64,000 bases of DNA from Enterobacterales bacterium (GCA_015655145.1 JAATFO010000077.1:44216-108215), one strand, 5' to 3'. Shown: positions 50,739 to 60,815, counted from the stretch's first letter. Made by a program: numbers and translations. Notes: a model not told the origin generated them from the sequence alone.

Positions 50739-51179
50739 ATGGAAAAAATCAGCGCTAATGGTCTTGCTTTCATTAAATCTGAGGAAGGGGAGCGTCTGAC
50801 GGCATACCCGGATTCGCGGGGTATATGGACCATTGGCGTGGGGCATACCGGTATGGTTGATAACCAACCGATAGCCAAAGATCTGTCCATCTCACAAAAT
50901 AAATCCACCGATTTGCTATTGTCTGATCTTGCCTGGGTAGAAAAAACCATCAGCGACAAGGTTAAGGTACCGCTGACTCAAAACCAGTATGATGCGATTT
51001 GCAGCCTGATATTCAATATCGGCGCGACAGCATTTATCGGTTCATCGGTGCTGAAATACCTGAATAAGGGAAACTACCTTCAGGCGGCCAGCGCTTTTTT
51101 ATTGTGGAAACGTGCGGGAAACGATGCCAATATCCTGCTCCCGCGTCGCCAGCGTGAAAAGGCGCTATTTTTGATATGA
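50739..51179 (+). CDS. Phage-type lysozyme (GH24, P22 gp19-like)
   Basis: 146 residues from ATG 50739 (GGGGA upstream). Soluble endolysin of the T4/P22 lysozyme family with the catalytic set Glu16, Asp25 and Thr31 in EEGERLTAYPDSRGIWTIGVGHTG. The sequence FNIGATAFIGSSVLKYLNKGNYLQAASAFLLWKRAG and ending LLPRRQREKALFLI are typical of P22 gp19. It has no signal peptide or SAR anchor, so release would need a holin, and none is present. Probably a prophage leftover; all key residues are kept. Confidence 0.92.
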   Translation: MEKISANGLAFIKSEEGERLTAYPDSRGIWTIGVGHTGMVDNQPIAKDLSISQNKSTDLLLSDLAWVEKTISDKVKVPLTQNQYDAICSLIFNIGATAFIGSSVLKYLNKGNYLQAASAFLLWKRAGNDANILLPRRQREKALFLI

Positions 51180-51340
51180 ACGCCCGCCGTGTGCCAATTC
51201 ATCGCTTTGCTTTAAGCTGCGTGATTGTGCTGCATGCGTTCAACTTTTCACGGCTGATGCATTAATGTTTATTTTCAGGGCCAACCGTGCCAGTAAGCGC
51301 GGTGAGAGAACATTACTCAGGAAGGCTTTGCAGGGTCGAT

Positions 51341-51419
51341 AAAAAAAAGCCCGCATAAGCGGGCAGTAAATACTGGAAGCAATGTGAGCAATGTCGTGCT
51401 GAGTACCCGACTATCACGC
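51341..51419 (-). ncRNA. ryhB: RyhB small RNA
   Basis: On the minus strand the block AGCACGACATTGCTCACATT, continuing GCTTCCAGTATT-ACT, is the conserved core of RyhB, the Hfq-dependent iron-sparing RNA that represses iron-using proteins such as SodB and Sdh. It is followed by a terminator, GCCCGC / GCGGGC with an ATAA loop and eight T residues (51341-51364). The start near 51419 is inferred from the -10-like GAATAC and from a GCGTGAT beginning like the E. coli GCGATCA. A Fur box lies just upstream. The region 51180-51340 beyond it has no gene. Confidence 0.92.
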
Positions 51420-51435
51420 TCAGGTATTCGGCAAA

Positions 51436-51454
51436 GAGAAAGATAAGCATTCTC
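51436..51454 (-). promoter_or_regulatory. Fur box of ryhB
   Basis: GAGAATGCTTATCTTTCTC on the minus strand agrees with the 19-base Fur consensus at 14 of 19 positions and overlaps the expected -35/-10 region of ryhB. Predicts derepression under iron limitation. Confidence 0.75.
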
Positions 51455-51562
51455 AATTTAGTTGTAAAGCATTTTATGTCCCTGATTTTTGTATAAAATA
51501 GACACACTAAGGGTGTGGTAACATTGTGGCGGGTCGATCAGCCTGATGTTGGCTCCGACTAT

Positions 51563-52000
51563 TTATTTATTCGTCGCAGTTTTGCCGTGAGAACCTTTTT
51601 GCCGCAACCAGTCCCATACCCAGTTGTATATGAGGGTGTAGGGCAGGAAGAATAAAAAGAAACCCACTTCCAATAGAAAGGCCTGTAACAAGGCAATATC
51701 CAGCATCCAGGCCACCGGTGGCAGACCGATGATGATAAACCCGCCTTCAAACCCGAGAGCATGGGCAATACGCAGTAGCAAGCCGCGTTTTACCTTATCG
51801 CGTGGGAAAAAATGGTCAAAACCGGTGTTGTAAATCATATTCCACACCATGGCGATGGTTGACAGCATGATGGCCAGCGTGCCCATCTGAAACAGTGGTT
51901 TATTCATTATCCAGGCGGCTAACGGCGAGACAGTCAGGATCGCCAGTACTTCAAAGATGATGGCATGTAAAAAACGTTCTTGCAGTGTTTTGGTACGCAT
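51563..52000 (-). CDS. PACE-family efflux transporter
   Basis: 145 residues with four membrane segments in two BTP (bacterial transmembrane pair) repeats. Family markers: ERFLHAIIFEVLAIL, with the membrane glutamate (Glu17) equivalent to Glu15 of Acinetobacter AceI; MVWNMIYNTGFDHFFPRD; RIAHALGFEGGF; and YTLIYNWVWDWLR. PACE pumps export biocides such as chlorhexidine, and short-chain diamines, using the proton gradient. The gene is divergent from a LysR regulator, the arrangement known for AceI-type pumps, so that regulator probably controls it. Confidence 0.92.
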   Translation of the reverse strand: MRTKTLQERFLHAIIFEVLAILTVSPLAAWIMNKPLFQMGTLAIMLSTIAMVWNMIYNTGFDHFFPRDKVKRGLLLRIAHALGFEGGFIIIGLPPVAWMLDIALLQAFLLEVGFFLFFLPYTLIYNWVWDWLRQKGSHGKTATNK

Positions 52001-52088
52001 ATTGGCCTCTTAACTTAATCACCGGGGTATTTTCATCGTTTTTTTTGATAAAATAAAACCAACACCCATCGATAAAAGAGATATATCT

Positions 52089-52958
52089 GTGCGCTACTCT
52101 CCCGAGTCCCTTGTGGCTTTTGTCCAGACCGTTGAAAGTGGTTCATTTTCTGCCGCAGCGCGGGCGTTGCATAAGAGCCAGTCCACCATCAGTACGGCGG
52201 TCGCTAATTTAGAAACCGACCTTGGTTTTGCTCTGTTCAGCCGTGAAGGGCGCGAACCAGTGCTCACTGAGGCTGGTTCGCGCGTGTTGAGACAGGTCAG
52301 GGAAATATTGTCGGCAAGCAGTCGTCTGGACGAACTGGCATTAAGGCTATCAGGCGAAACAGAACCACGACTCAGTGTAGTGACCTCCGATTTTTGGCAA
52401 GCGGATCACCATGAATCCCTGCTTAAACGTTTTGCGGCGCGATATCCTGATATTGAGTTCGAATGCATGATTGCTGAAGATGAAGACGTCATTGATTTGC
52501 TACAGACCGGGCGGGTGCACCTTGGCATAGTGCGGGCGCAGGTAAAAATACCGTATGAAATTGCTTCATCACGTCTGCAAATTCAGGCACAAATGGCGAT
52601 TTATATTCATTCTGGCCATGCACTGGCGAAGCAGCCGATAGTGCAACAAGAAGAACTGCATCGTGTTCGCCAGCTCAGGCTTAATACCTGGATACAAAAC
52701 GGTGATTATCAACCTGCCGGGCAAATGTGGTCAGCGCCATCTTACCTGCTGTTATTAGAAATGGCTGAACAGGGATTTGGCTGGAGTATTCTGCCACGCT
52801 GGCTGGTGGTGCAGTTTGGTCATCAGGTGCTGTGTGAATTACCCGTAAATGGCTGGCCGCAAAACATCGCGGTTGATGTGGTCTGGTCGAAACGCCTGCC
52901 CCCGGGGCCGGCAGGGATCTGGATGATTGACCAACTCTGCGCGCAACAACAGGATTAG
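52089..52958 (+). CDS. LysR-family transcriptional regulator
   Basis: 289 residues from GTG 52089 ([46 protein letters not shown]). The N-terminal winged HTH is standard; the C-terminal LysR substrate domain begins about residue 90 ([55 protein letters not shown]). Divergent from the PACE transporter gene across 88 bases, so it is likely its regulator. The end overlaps convergent ybaK by four bases. Confidence 0.9.
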   Translation: MRYSPESLVAFVQTVESGSFSAAARALHKSQSTISTAVANLETDLGFALFSREGREPVLTEAGSRVLRQVREILSASSRLDELALRLSGETEPRLSVVTSDFWQADHHESLLKRFAARYPDIEFECMIAEDEDVIDLLQTGRVHLGIVRAQVKIPYEIASSRLQIQAQMAIYIHSGHALAKQPIVQQEELHRVRQLRLNTWIQNGDYQPAGQMWSAPSYLLLLEMAEQGFGWSILPRWLVVQFGHQVLCELPVNGWPQNIAVDVVWSKRLPPGPAGIWMIDQLCAQQQD

Positions 52959-53434
52959 TCGCGCCGGGCGATATCGGCCAGAGTGGCATTAAGCAGCGTG
53001 GCCAGATCACTGGCAGCCAGTTCAATATCCAGTCCGCGTTTGCCTCCGGAAACATAAATAGTGGGGTACTGGCTGGCCTGATTATCGATCACTGTCGGCA
53101 AGCGTTTTTTCTGCCCCAGGGGGCTGATACCACCAACCAGGTAACCGGTAACACGCTGTGCCTGTAGCGGGTCCGCCATGTCTGCTTTTTTCGCGCCCAG
53201 CGCTTTTGCCACTTTTTTCAGATCAAGCTGACTGGCAACTGGCGTGACGGCCACGGCGAGACTTTTTGCATCACCATTCAATGCCACCAGTAATGTTTTA
53301 TAAACCTGCCCGGCATTAAGATTCAGCTTGCGTACCGCTTCATCGCCAAAATTTGTTTCGTTGTCGTCATGCTGATAAGGATGTAGCGTGAAAGCGACCT
53401 TTTGTTTTTCCAGTAGTTTTATCGCTGGTGTCAT
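52955..53434 (-). CDS. ybaK: Cys-tRNA(Pro)/Cys-tRNA(Cys) deacylase YbaK
   Basis: 159 residues from ATG 53434 ([23 protein letters not shown]), AAGGA upstream; the longer frame would overlap chiX. Trans-editing factor of the INS superfamily that hydrolyses mischarged Cys-tRNA(Pro). The substrate-specifying lysine lies in [11 protein letters not shown] (E. coli Lys46 region), and [21 protein letters not shown] and [18 protein letters not shown] are conserved. Flanked by chiX upstream, as in E. coli. Confidence 0.96.
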   Translation of the reverse strand: MTPAIKLLEKQKVAFTLHPYQHDDNETNFGDEAVRKLNLNAGQVYKTLLVALNGDAKSLAVAVTPVASQLDLKKVAKALGAKKADMADPLQAQRVTGYLVGGISPLGQKKRLPTVIDNQASQYPTIYVSGGKRGLDIELAASDLATLLNATLADIARRD

Positions 53435-53520
53435 GTCAGATTCCTTACCCGGAAAAAATTCACAGGTATTGATGAAGAATAGTGCTGGCGAAATGTCGGG
53501 CTTTAAGCGACAATCGCCAT

Positions 53521-53608
53521 CGCGTCGGCAACCCGGTTGCCGACGGATAACTAAAATTATAAACAAATTCCTCTTTGACGGGCCAATAAATAATATTGGC
53601 CTTTTTTT
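53521..53608 (+). ncRNA. chiX: ChiX (MicM/SroB) small RNA
   Basis: AAATTCCTCTTTGACGGG, the seed that pairs with chitoporin (chiP) mRNA, is followed by the terminator GGCCAATA / TATTGGCC and eight T residues (53581-53609), the same arrangement as E. coli ChiX and in the same place, between ybaK and ybaP. The 5' hairpin differs in sequence but is kept: CGTCGGCAA pairs with TTGCCGACG (53523-53545). The start near 53521 is inferred from GACAAT at 53509-53514 as the -10 box. Confidence 0.93.
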
Positions 53609-54411
53609 TATCTGACTTTTAGCAAAGCAGGCAAATTATCTGCGCCATAGAGATGCATAGCACCGACCGCGACAACATAGTGTCCGGCAGATAACGCCCG
53701 CAGCATCGTATTCCAGCGCTGATTGCGTTGACTCATTAACACCTCGTTTAACTCATGGCTGAAGGTATTTTCTAATGTCATCTGCCGCTGTTCCGTCGAG
53801 TTCTCCAGCCACCAACTGACCATCGTTTGCAGAAGTTGTGCATTGGTATGCCAGTGATCCAGTGTATCTTGCAATAATAACATGCCATTATTGGGCAATG
53901 TCCTGAGCAACTTCAGTTGTTCATCCGGGCCTTCCAACTCGATGATGGGTAAACCGCGCGCCGCTGCAACCTGCAGTAACTGATAATCAATACCGTAATC
54001 CGGACGTAATCCCAGCCGTTGCGCTTGTTGTACCTGGATCATTAATGCCACTTGCCAGCCCGGGACACGATCAATGATTTCATTGCTAAGCGCTAACTCA
54101 TCACAAATACGCGTCAGGATGCGCAGGCTCTCGTGGCTCAACCGTTCAGACAGTGGCGGATGAGTTTCACTATGACTAAAAGGGGAGGCGGCGTGCCTGA
54201 TATCAGCTTCAACAATCAGGGCATCGGCGTTGTTGATGTGTTGCAGTAATGGGGCGGGGAGTGGTTGTATATCACGCGTACCCATATGAATACTGCCCAC
54301 CAGGTGTAATGCACGATCACCCGGCAGGAAAATATCCATGGCCGGATAGGTGTAATGTACCGGTGCCAGGGTATGCCACAGTGCTGCCGCTTTGCGCAAT
54401 AATTTACCCAT
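53608..54411 (-). CDS. ybaP: TraB/GumN-family protein YbaP
   Basis: 267 residues (E. coli 264). Members of the TraB/GumN (Tiki-like) superfamily are predicted metal-dependent proteases. Motifs: [17 protein letters not shown] near residue 37, DALIVEADI, and the C-terminal [18 protein letters not shown]; the two His and the Glu are the expected metal ligands. The E. coli family prediction includes a signal peptide; here the N-terminus [17 protein letters not shown] is only weakly hydrophobic, so location is uncertain. GGAG upstream. Confidence 0.93.
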   Translation of the reverse strand: MGKLLRKAAALWHTLAPVHYTYPAMDIFLPGDRALHLVGSIHMGTRDIQPLPAPLLQHINNADALIVEADIRHAASPFSHSETHPPLSERLSHESLRILTRICDELALSNEIIDRVPGWQVALMIQVQQAQRLGLRPDYGIDYQLLQVAAARGLPIIELEGPDEQLKLLRTLPNNGMLLLQDTLDHWHTNAQLLQTMVSWWLENSTEQRQMTLENTFSHELNEVLMSQRNQRWNTMLRALSAGHYVVAVGAMHLYGADNLPALLKVR

Positions 54412-54537
54412 TGCTCCGCCTCATGGTATGAAACAACTCATGCTAGCGGTTTATCGCGGTGATGAACAGGAGAACCGCCGCATTGCCTGTTTCGCTGCTG
54501 CCAGGTACCCCGTTTTTCCGCTCATTAAGCGCATGGT

Positions 54538-57051
54538 TTACCTTCCGGGTGGTTGATAGTGCAACAGCCGGTTAGCGTTACTGACAACAGTAATCGAAGA
54601 CAGCGCCATTGCTGCCCCGGCGAAAATCGGGCTGAGCAGAGTGCCGGTCAGTGGATATAGCACGCCAGCCGCAATCGGAATCCCCAGCAGATTATAAACA
54701 AATGCGCCAGAGAGATTCTGTTTCATATTGCGGAGCGTCGCTTTTGCTATTGCCAGCGCATCGACCACCCCGTTTAGATCATGTCGCATCAGAGTCATGG
54801 CCGCAGTTTCAATTGCAACATCGCTACCATTGCCCATCGCGATGCCGACATCGGCTTGCGCCAGCGCTGGCGCGTCGTTAATGCCGTCACCAATCATTGC
54901 CACATGGTGCCCTTGTTGTTGCAGATCGATAATCGCCTGGGCTTTCCCTTCAGGCAATACTCCGGCAATTACCTCATCCAGACCCGCCTCGCGGGCAATG
55001 GCGCGGGCAGTGATGACATTATCACCCGTTAACATCAGTAAACGATAACCCTCAGCATGCAGGCGCTTTAGCGCGGCAACGCTCTCTTTGCGTAAAGGGT
55101 CCTGAATAGCCAGCAGTGCGGCAAGCTTACCATTCACCGCCAGCATCACTGGGGTAGCGCCACATTCGGCGTGCTGTTGGATTAGCGTTTCCGCCTCGGT
55201 TATCACCACGCCTTGTTGCTGCAGCATGAGGCGATTACCCAGCAACATCTCAAGACCGTCAATAGTACCGCTGACGCCCTGACCGGCGAAGGTGCGAAAT
55301 TGTGTCGTTAGCGGTAGCGCGGCATCTTGCGCATACTGCGTAATTGCCCGTGCCAGCGGATGACTTGCGCCTTGCTCCAGTGCGGCGGCCCAACGAATGA
55401 CTTGCGCCTGGTCATGGTGATTAAAGGTGGTGATTGCCGTAACGTCTGGTGTTCCTTCTGTCAGGGTGCCTGTTTTGTCAAAGACCAGCGTATCCAGTGA
55501 GCTGGCACGTTGTAGCGCATCCGCATCTCGCACCAGTACGCCAAATTCCGCTGCCCGGCCAATACCGGCGATGATTGACATCGGGGTTGCCAGACCGAGA
55601 GCGCAGGGACAGGCAATAATCAGCACGGTGGTGGCCACCACCAGCGTATAGACTATGTGTGGTTGCGGGCCGATGAAGTACCACACGGTGGCGCTCACCA
55701 GCGCAACAAGGATAACGCCAGGCACAAAAACCGCCGAGATGCGATCCGCAAGCTGGCCTGGTTGTGTCTTACTACTTTGCGCTCGCCGCACTAAACGAAT
55801 GATACGCGCCAGTGTGGTGTGTTTACCGATAACGCGTGCCCTGAACAGCACACTACCTTGCTGGATTAATGTCCCCGCATGGAGAGTATCCCCTGATGAT
55901 TTCTGTTGTGGAACGGGCTCCCCCGTCAGCATCGCTTCATTCAGCCACGCTTCCCCTTGGGTGATTTCACCATCCACCGGTACGCGATCTCCGGTCGCCA
56001 GGCGTAATACCATCCCAGGTTGCACCTCACTGAGCGGCAACGTTGTTTCCCCGTCACGGGTGACCACGCGTGCTGTCGGTGGGGTGAGATCCAGTAAACG
56101 CTCAAGAGCTTTTGATGAGCGTTGCCGGGCTCGTTGCTCCAGGGCGTGGCCGAGATTAATCAGACCGATGATCATCGTACTGGCTTCATAATAGAGATGG
56201 CGCGCGTCCATTGGAAATGTTGCCGGCCAGAGATTGACGGTTATCGAATAACACCATGCGGCCGCTGTACCCAATGCGACCAGCGTATCCATGGTGGCCA
56301 CACCCTTCATCAGACTTCGCCAGGCGCCACGATAAAAATGACCGCCAGCAACAATCATCATTAACAGTGTCAGTACGCCGACGATCAACCAGCCGTTGCG
56401 GTTGCTGTCGGTCAGCATCATATTGTCGCCAAACAGGCCATAAATCATCAATGGCACGCCAAGCAGCAGTGCTAACGCTGATTGCCAACTAAAACGGCGT
56501 ATTGCCCGGCGCGCGCTTCGTTGCTGTTTTTCACGGCGCTCTGCTTCATCAACGGTGACTTCGGCGCCATAACCGGCTTGTTCCACCGCGGCGACCAGCG
56601 CCTGCGGCGGCGCTGAGCCGAGGATCAATGCACTGCGCTCAGCGAGATTAACATGTGCCTGTTGTACACCATCAACCTGCTTTAGCGCATTTTCCACGCG
56701 GCTGACGCAACTGGCGCAACTCATGCCATCAATCAGCAACTGAGTACTTTCTTCTGTATCTTCTGCCAGAAGCTGTTGAGTCTCCGCTGTCAGCACTTCT
56801 GGCTGGTTTTCTTTGACTGTCAGCGGATTAGATTTTGGGTGAGTGGTCTCTGTCTTCACACGGGCATGATAACCTGCCTGCTCAATGGCGCTCACCAGCG
56901 CTTCGCTGGTGGCATCGCCTGTTACCCGGGCTTCGTTAAGCGATACTTCTGCCTGTTGAACATCATTGCGTTGTTCCAGGGTCTCCTTCACGCGTTTTAT
57001 GCAGTGGCCGCAAGAGAGCCCATCCAGCATCAGTACGGTAGTCTGCGACAT
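54538..57051 (-). CDS. copA: Copper(I)-exporting P-type ATPase CopA
   Basis: 837 residues (E. coli 834). Pumps Cu(I) from cytoplasm to periplasm. Two N-terminal heavy-metal domains: LDGLSCGHC (Cys14, Cys17) and DGMSCASC near residue 110. Then P1B ATPase core: phosphatase TGEPVP, membrane CPC in [13 protein letters not shown], phosphorylation site DKTGTLT, HP motif in ASHPLARA, and [15 protein letters not shown] site. Divergent from cueR, whose operator-promoter lies between them. Confidence 0.98.
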   Translation of the reverse strand: MSQTTVLMLDGLSCGHCIKRVKETLEQRNDVQQAEVSLNEARVTGDATSEALVSAIEQAGYHARVKTETTHPKSNPLTVKENQPEVLTAETQQLLAEDTEESTQLLIDGMSCASCVSRVENALKQVDGVQQAHVNLAERSALILGSAPPQALVAAVEQAGYGAEVTVDEAERREKQQRSARRAIRRFSWQSALALLLGVPLMIYGLFGDNMMLTDSNRNGWLIVGVLTLLMMIVAGGHFYRGAWRSLMKGVATMDTLVALGTAAAWCYSITVNLWPATFPMDARHLYYEASTMIIGLINLGHALEQRARQRSSKALERLLDLTPPTARVVTRDGETTLPLSEVQPGMVLRLATGDRVPVDGEITQGEAWLNEAMLTGEPVPQQKSSGDTLHAGTLIQQGSVLFRARVIGKHTTLARIIRLVRRAQSSKTQPGQLADRISAVFVPGVILVALVSATVWYFIGPQPHIVYTLVVATTVLIIACPCALGLATPMSIIAGIGRAAEFGVLVRDADALQRASSLDTLVFDKTGTLTEGTPDVTAITTFNHHDQAQVIRWAAALEQGASHPLARAITQYAQDAALPLTTQFRTFAGQGVSGTIDGLEMLLGNRLMLQQQGVVITEAETLIQQHAECGATPVMLAVNGKLAALLAIQDPLRKESVAALKRLHAEGYRLLMLTGDNVITARAIAREAGLDEVIAGVLPEGKAQAIIDLQQQGHHVAMIGDGINDAPALAQADVGIAMGNGSDVAIETAAMTLMRHDLNGVVDALAIAKATLRNMKQNLSGAFVYNLLGIPIAAGVLYPLTGTLLSPIFAGAAMALSSITVVSNANRLLHYQPPGR

Positions 57052-57106
57052 GATAAATACTCCTGATTATGCGGTTTGACCTGACATTGATTTTCGCTGC
57101 ATAGTA

Positions 57107-57137
57107 AGGTTAAACCTTACCGTAAGGGGAGGGTCAA
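57107..57137 (-). promoter_or_regulatory. CueR-controlled promoter of copA
   Basis: On the minus strand -35 TTGACC and -10 TAACCT are separated by 19 bases, the overlong spacer typical of MerR-family activation, and the spacer contains the imperfect palindrome CCCTTACGGTAAGG. The same elements and spacer length are found in E. coli PcopA. Confidence 0.92.
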
Positions 57138-57146
57138 GGGGGAAAG

Positions 57147-57557
57147 GTGAATATTAGTGAGGTAGCGCGAAGAACCGGACTAAGCAACAAAGCAATCCGT
57201 TTCTATGAAGAAAAAAGACTGGTTACCCGACCGCTACGTAGCGACAACGGGTATCGGCGTTATACGGCCAGGCACCTGGAAGAACTGACGTTATTGCGTC
57301 AGGCACGGCAGGTAGGGTTTAACCTTGATGAGTGCCGTGAAATGCTGGCTTTGTTTAATGACCCGGCACGCCACAGCGCTGATGTCAAAGTACGCACGCT
57401 CAATAAAGTGGCGGAAATCGATGCTCAAATTAAGGCGCTCAATGTGATGCGTGATCGTTTGCTGGATCTGGCCGCCACCTGTCCTGGCAATGACAGCGCA
57501 GATTGCCCGATCATCAATCATCTTGCCGGATGCTGTGAACACCAAAAGATAACCTGA
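57147..57557 (+). CDS. cueR: Copper-responsive MerR-family regulator CueR
   Basis: 136 residues from GTG 57147 (GGGGG upstream). Mer[42 protein letters not shown]; dimerisation helix; and the metal-binding loop with Cys112 and Cys120 ([12 protein letters not shown]), the two Cu(I) ligands at the same positions as in E. coli. The C-terminal CCEHQ tail is conserved. Activates copA when copper binds. In E. coli glsA and ybaT separate the two genes; here they are directly divergent. Confidence 0.97.
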   Translation: MNISEVARRTGLSNKAIRFYEEKRLVTRPLRSDNGYRRYTARHLEELTLLRQARQVGFNLDECREMLALFNDPARHSADVKVRTLNKVAEIDAQIKALNVMRDRLLDLAATCPGNDSADCPIINHLAGCCEHQKIT

Positions 57558-57576
57558 TGCGCCAGCATTTGCCCGC

Positions 57577-58047
57577 TTACTGTTTTGATGTCGTGTGGAA
57601 GCTGGTGGGTGTAATGCGCAGGGTAATCCCTTCCACCGCAACAACGACGACCTCGCTGCCGGTGGGTAGATCATTGTCGGCTTGTACTCGCCAGCTACTG
57701 TCGCCGATATTCACATGGCCGAGGCCATTTACCAGCGTTTCATTCAGCGTCAAGTGCAACCCCACCATTTGTGAACCACGTTGATTGAGTGTCGTCGGTG
57801 CTTTTTGCCGATTGGATCGTTGTATCCAGCGGAACCAAAGAAAGGCGGCGACCATGGTCAACAGAGCGAAAGTGGCGCCTTGCCACTCCCATGGCAGAGG
57901 CAAAATCCAGCTCAGTAAACCCACAGTGACAGCGGAAATACCGCTCCAGAGTAAATAACCACCGGTCCCCAACATTTCGGCGGCTAACAGTAAGCCGCCG
58001 AGTGTCAGCCATAAGGCGTACGGATGCGATACCGCCTCAGCCAGCAT
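57577..58047 (-). CDS. ybbJ: NfeD-family membrane protein YbbJ
   Basis: 156 residues. Membrane segments at about 12-30 and two more near 35-70 (LWLTLGGLLLAAEMLGTGGYLLWSGISAVTVGLLSWIL), then a C-terminal OB-fold NfeD domain (NLGHVNIGDSSWRV-type GLGHVNIGDSSWRVQADNDLPTGSEVVVVAVEGITLRI). The start overlaps the qmcA stop (TAATG). NfeD proteins are paired with SPFH proteins such as QmcA, and are thought to act together in membrane quality control. Confidence 0.95.
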   Translation of the reverse strand: MLAEAVSHPYALWLTLGGLLLAAEMLGTGGYLLWSGISAVTVGLLSWILPLPWEWQGATFALLTMVAAFLWFRWIQRSNRQKAPTTLNQRGSQMVGLHLTLNETLVNGLGHVNIGDSSWRVQADNDLPTGSEVVVVAVEGITLRITPTSFHTTSKQ

Positions 58048-58964
58048 TACTTATCGCTCCGCGCTTGTTTTCCGGCATTGAGCAACTCGCTAATTCCGGC
58101 AATTGAACCCAGCAGGCTACTGGCTTCAAGCGGCATCAGTATCACTTTGCTGTTATTGGCGGAACCAATTTTTTGGAGCGCATCAGTGTATTTTTGTGCC
58201 ACAAAATAGTTCACGGCCTGCATATTGCCAGCGGCAATGGCTTCCGAAACCATTTGTGTGGCGCGCGCTTCGGCTTGTGCGCCCCGTTCACGTGCTTCAG
58301 CCTGTAAAAACGCAGACTGGCGCTCTCCCTCGGCGTTCAGAATTTGCGCCTGTTTTTCCCCTTCAGCACGGAGAATGGCGGCCTGGCGTACACCTTCCGC
58401 GGCCAGAATGTCAGCACGCTTAGTACGCTCCGCTTTCATTTGTGCATTCATTGCCGAAATCAACTCAGCGGGCGGCCTGACATCACGGATTTCGATACGT
58501 GTGACTTTCACGCCCCATGGATTCGTTGCCTCATCAACAATGTGCAACAGGCGGGTATTGATGCTATCGCGTTGCGACAGCATTTCGTCCAATTCCATGG
58601 ATCCCAATACAGTACGGATATTGGTTGATGTCAGATTAATGATGGCACGCTCGAGATTACTGACCTCATACGCGGCCCGGGCTGGATCGACCACCTGAAT
58701 AAAACAGACGGCATCAATCGTCACATTGGCATTATCTTTAGATATAACCTCTTGCGACGGGATATCCAGCACCTGTTCCATCATATTAATCTTGCGGCCA
58801 ATACGATCCATAAAGGGCACGACAAGGTTGATACCAGGCTGCAGGGTCATGGTATAGCGACCAAAGCGTTCAACCGTCCATTGATAACCTTGTGGAACAA
58901 TTTTAATACCTGACCAGACGATGACCAGAGCCACAATGATTAAAACAGGAATAACCGTAATCAT
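58047..58964 (-). CDS. qmcA: SPFH/stomatin-like membrane protein QmcA
   Basis: 305 residues (E. coli 305). An N-terminal membrane anchor ([20 protein letters not shown]), then the SPFH domain ([68 protein letters not shown]) and a long Ala/Glu-rich helix with repeated [29 protein letters not shown] partner of FtsH/HflKC-type membrane proteolysis in E. coli. GGAGG site. Operon qmcA-ybbJ. Confidence 0.96.
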   Translation of the reverse strand: MITVIPVLIIVALVIVWSGIKIVPQGYQWTVERFGRYTMTLQPGINLVVPFMDRIGRKINMMEQVLDIPSQEVISKDNANVTIDAVCFIQVVDPARAAYEVSNLERAIINLTSTNIRTVLGSMELDEMLSQRDSINTRLLHIVDEATNPWGVKVTRIEIRDVRPPAELISAMNAQMKAERTKRADILAAEGVRQAAILRAEGEKQAQILNAEGERQSAFLQAEARERGAQAEARATQMVSEAIAAGNMQAVNYFVAQKYTDALQKIGSANNSKVILMPLEASSLLGSIAGISELLNAGKQARSDK

Positions 58965-58991
58965 GCCAAAAACCTCCAGATTGTTTGTTTG

Positions 58992-59015
58992 ACGAGCCGA
59001 GTCTCTTCGGCTCGT
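58992..59015. terminator. Hairpin after ybbN
   Basis: Nine-base stem ACGAGCCGA / TCGGCTCGT around a six-base loop, 13 bases after the ybbN stop on the minus strand. There is no clear T run on either side, so termination is plausible but unproven. Confidence 0.45.
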
Positions 59016-59027
59016 TATTGGCCGCGT

Positions 59028-59885
59028 TTAGTAGAGCAGAGAATAGAGCTGCCGACGATATTTTGCCGCAAGAGCATCACCGGTGCCCAGTGCGGACAGT
59101 ATTTCTTGCAACATTTTACGCGCCTTGCCATTCGCCGCGTTCAGATCCTTCTTCAGATGGCTAAGCAGTAGTTCCAGCGCTTCTTCATTACGCCCTACCT
59201 GATGTAACTGTAGTGCGAGTTTACTCGCCAGATCGGCATTTTCCGGTTCATTCAGTAGTTGTTGTTGTAATTGCTGAATTTCTGGCGTGTCCGCTGCTTG
59301 CTTCAGTAGATCAATTTTCGCGATCAGGCCTTGATAGCGAGTGTCATGATCCTGCAACGGGATGGTTTTCAGGGTCGCTTGCGCTTCGTCGCTGCGGTTG
59401 AGTGTAATTAATGTTTCCGCCAGCAACAAACTGATTTCACTCGCCTGGTTGCTCAGTTGCCAGGCCTCTTTTAACAAAGGAAGCGCCTCCAGGTGTTTTC
59501 CTTCCTCGATCAACGCCATGGCAGCCTGCATTTTCACTTCTTCTTCACTCGGCAGCACTTTTTGTAATAAGGCGCGTATAGATTCTTCGGGCTGCGGACC
59601 CTGGAAACCATCCACTGGCTGACCATTCTGGAACAGATAAACCGTAGGAATGGCGCGCAGGCCAAACTGCGCGGCGACCATTTGTTCGTTATCGCAGTCG
59701 AGTTTTGCCAGAATGAACTGACCTGCATATTCCTGCGCCAGACGCTCAAGGATCGGGGTCAATTGCTGGCAGTGCTGGCTACGCTCGGACCAGAAATAGA
59801 ACAACACCGGCAGTGTCATTGACTGGTCAAGTGTTTGATTCAAATTAGATTCATTGATGTTGATAATCGAAGCGTGTGATGACAT
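59028..59885 (-). CDS. cnoX: Co-chaperone YbbN (CnoX)
   Basis: 285 residues from ATG 59885 ([23 protein letters not shown]); E. coli 284. An N-terminal thioredoxin fold whose active site is degenerate, SQHC (residues 36-39) in place of CxxC, and a C-terminal TPR domain (from about 115: [39 protein letters not shown]..). CnoX is a holdase activated by hypochlorous acid that passes clients to GroEL and DnaK. In E. coli fetA-fetB lie between qmcA and this gene; here only 63 bases do. Confidence 0.96.
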   Translation of the reverse strand: MSSHASIININESNLNQTLDQSMTLPVLFYFWSERSQHCQQLTPILERLAQEYAGQFILAKLDCDNEQMVAAQFGLRAIPTVYLFQNGQPVDGFQGPQPEESIRALLQKVLPSEEEVKMQAAMALIEEGKHLEALPLLKEAWQLSNQASEISLLLAETLITLNRSDEAQATLKTIPLQDHDTRYQGLIAKIDLLKQAADTPEIQQLQQQLLNEPENADLASKLALQLHQVGRNEEALELLLSHLKKDLNAANGKARKMLQEILSALGTGDALAAKYRRQLYSLLY

Positions 59886-59965
59886 GAATGCGTCTCTCTG
59901 GCTGATGACTTTGTAACGATATTGGGGCATTACCCCGTGCTTCAAGCAAAATTATTGTTGCAGTG

Positions 59966-60739
59966 CTAGTTACTGCGTAAAATGCGATCCAACATCCAAC
60001 CCGGTAGTACGCGGCGTAACACGCTCATGCTATGCGCCACCAGCGTTACCGGGTAGCGCAGACGTGGATGTCGGCTCTCTAACGCATGGTGTAATTTTGG
60101 CAGAATAGCCTCCGGCGGTAAGGTAAAACGCGCGGCGATACCGGGGTTTTTTATCGGTTTATCCGGCTGTGTTTGATTAACATTCGTGCTGAAATGAGTA
60201 TGAATAGGGCCGGGTTCAATCAGACTGACACGCACGCCGGTCCCCTGGAGTTCCATGCGTAGCGTGTCTGACCAGGCTTCCAGCGCAAATTTGCTCGCCG
60301 CATAGGCCCCACGCCCGGGTGTCGCCACCAGGCCGAGTACTGAACTGGTATTGATGATACGACCTTCCCCTTGCGCCTGAAGGGCCGGCAATAGCAACAT
60401 GGTGAGTTGATGAACACCAAAAAAGTTACTGGCAAACTGCTGTTCCAGTTGCTGACGCGTTAGCGTGTGCAACGGACCGTAAACGCCAAATCCGGCATTG
60501 TTAAATAAACCATATAACTGGTTCCCGGTCAGTGCTATCACCTGGCGGGCTGCGCGCATCACACTGTGGGTATCATCCAAGTCAAGCTCAATGCCGGTAA
60601 AACCCAGACTCTCCATCCGAGCGACATCCGCCGGTTTACGGCACGCCGCTAAAATGCGATAGCCACGTTGCAACAAATCGTTGGCCGCCACCAGACCAAT
60701 ACCTGAGGAACAACCTGTAATGAGAATATTTTTTTGCAT
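59966..60739 (-). CDS. ybbO: Short-chain dehydrogenase/reductase YbbO
   Basis: 257 residues from ATG 60739 (MQKNILITGCSSGIGLVAAND), AGGT upstream; a start at 60778 would add 13 residues and is also possible. Classical SDR: cofactor motif TGCSSGIG at the N-terminus, NNAGFGVYG, catalytic Ser in NTSSVLGL, and YAASK. The basic residue in AACRKP after beta-strand 2 suggests NADPH. E. coli YbbO reduces aldehydes in vitro; its true substrate is unsettled. Operon-like spacing with tesA upstream (76 bases). Confidence 0.93.
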   Translation of the reverse strand: MQKNILITGCSSGIGLVAANDLLQRGYRILAACRKPADVARMESLGFTGIELDLDDTHSVMRAARQVIALTGNQLYGLFNNAGFGVYGPLHTLTRQQLEQQFASNFFGVHQLTMLLLPALQAQGEGRIINTSSVLGLVATPGRGAYAASKFALEAWSDTLRMELQGTGVRVSLIEPGPIHTHFSTNVNQTQPDKPIKNPGIAARFTLPPEAILPKLHHALESRHPRLRYPVTLVAHSMSVLRRVLPGWMLDRILRSN

Positions 60740-60815
60740 AACTTTACCTGGTAGCGGGAACGATTTGCCATAACTCATGCTTAACTGGGTAGGCGCAGGT
60801 GGCGACGGTTTGCCA

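Noticed and set aside
51313..51507. 64-residue minus-strand frame over the ryhB region
   Set aside because: It covers the RyhB core and terminator, whose conservation is explained by the RNA and not by the peptide.
53388..53615. 75-residue plus-strand frame between ybaK and ybaP
   Set aside because: It overlaps ybaK in antisense and runs through the ChiX RNA and its terminator; no ribosome site.
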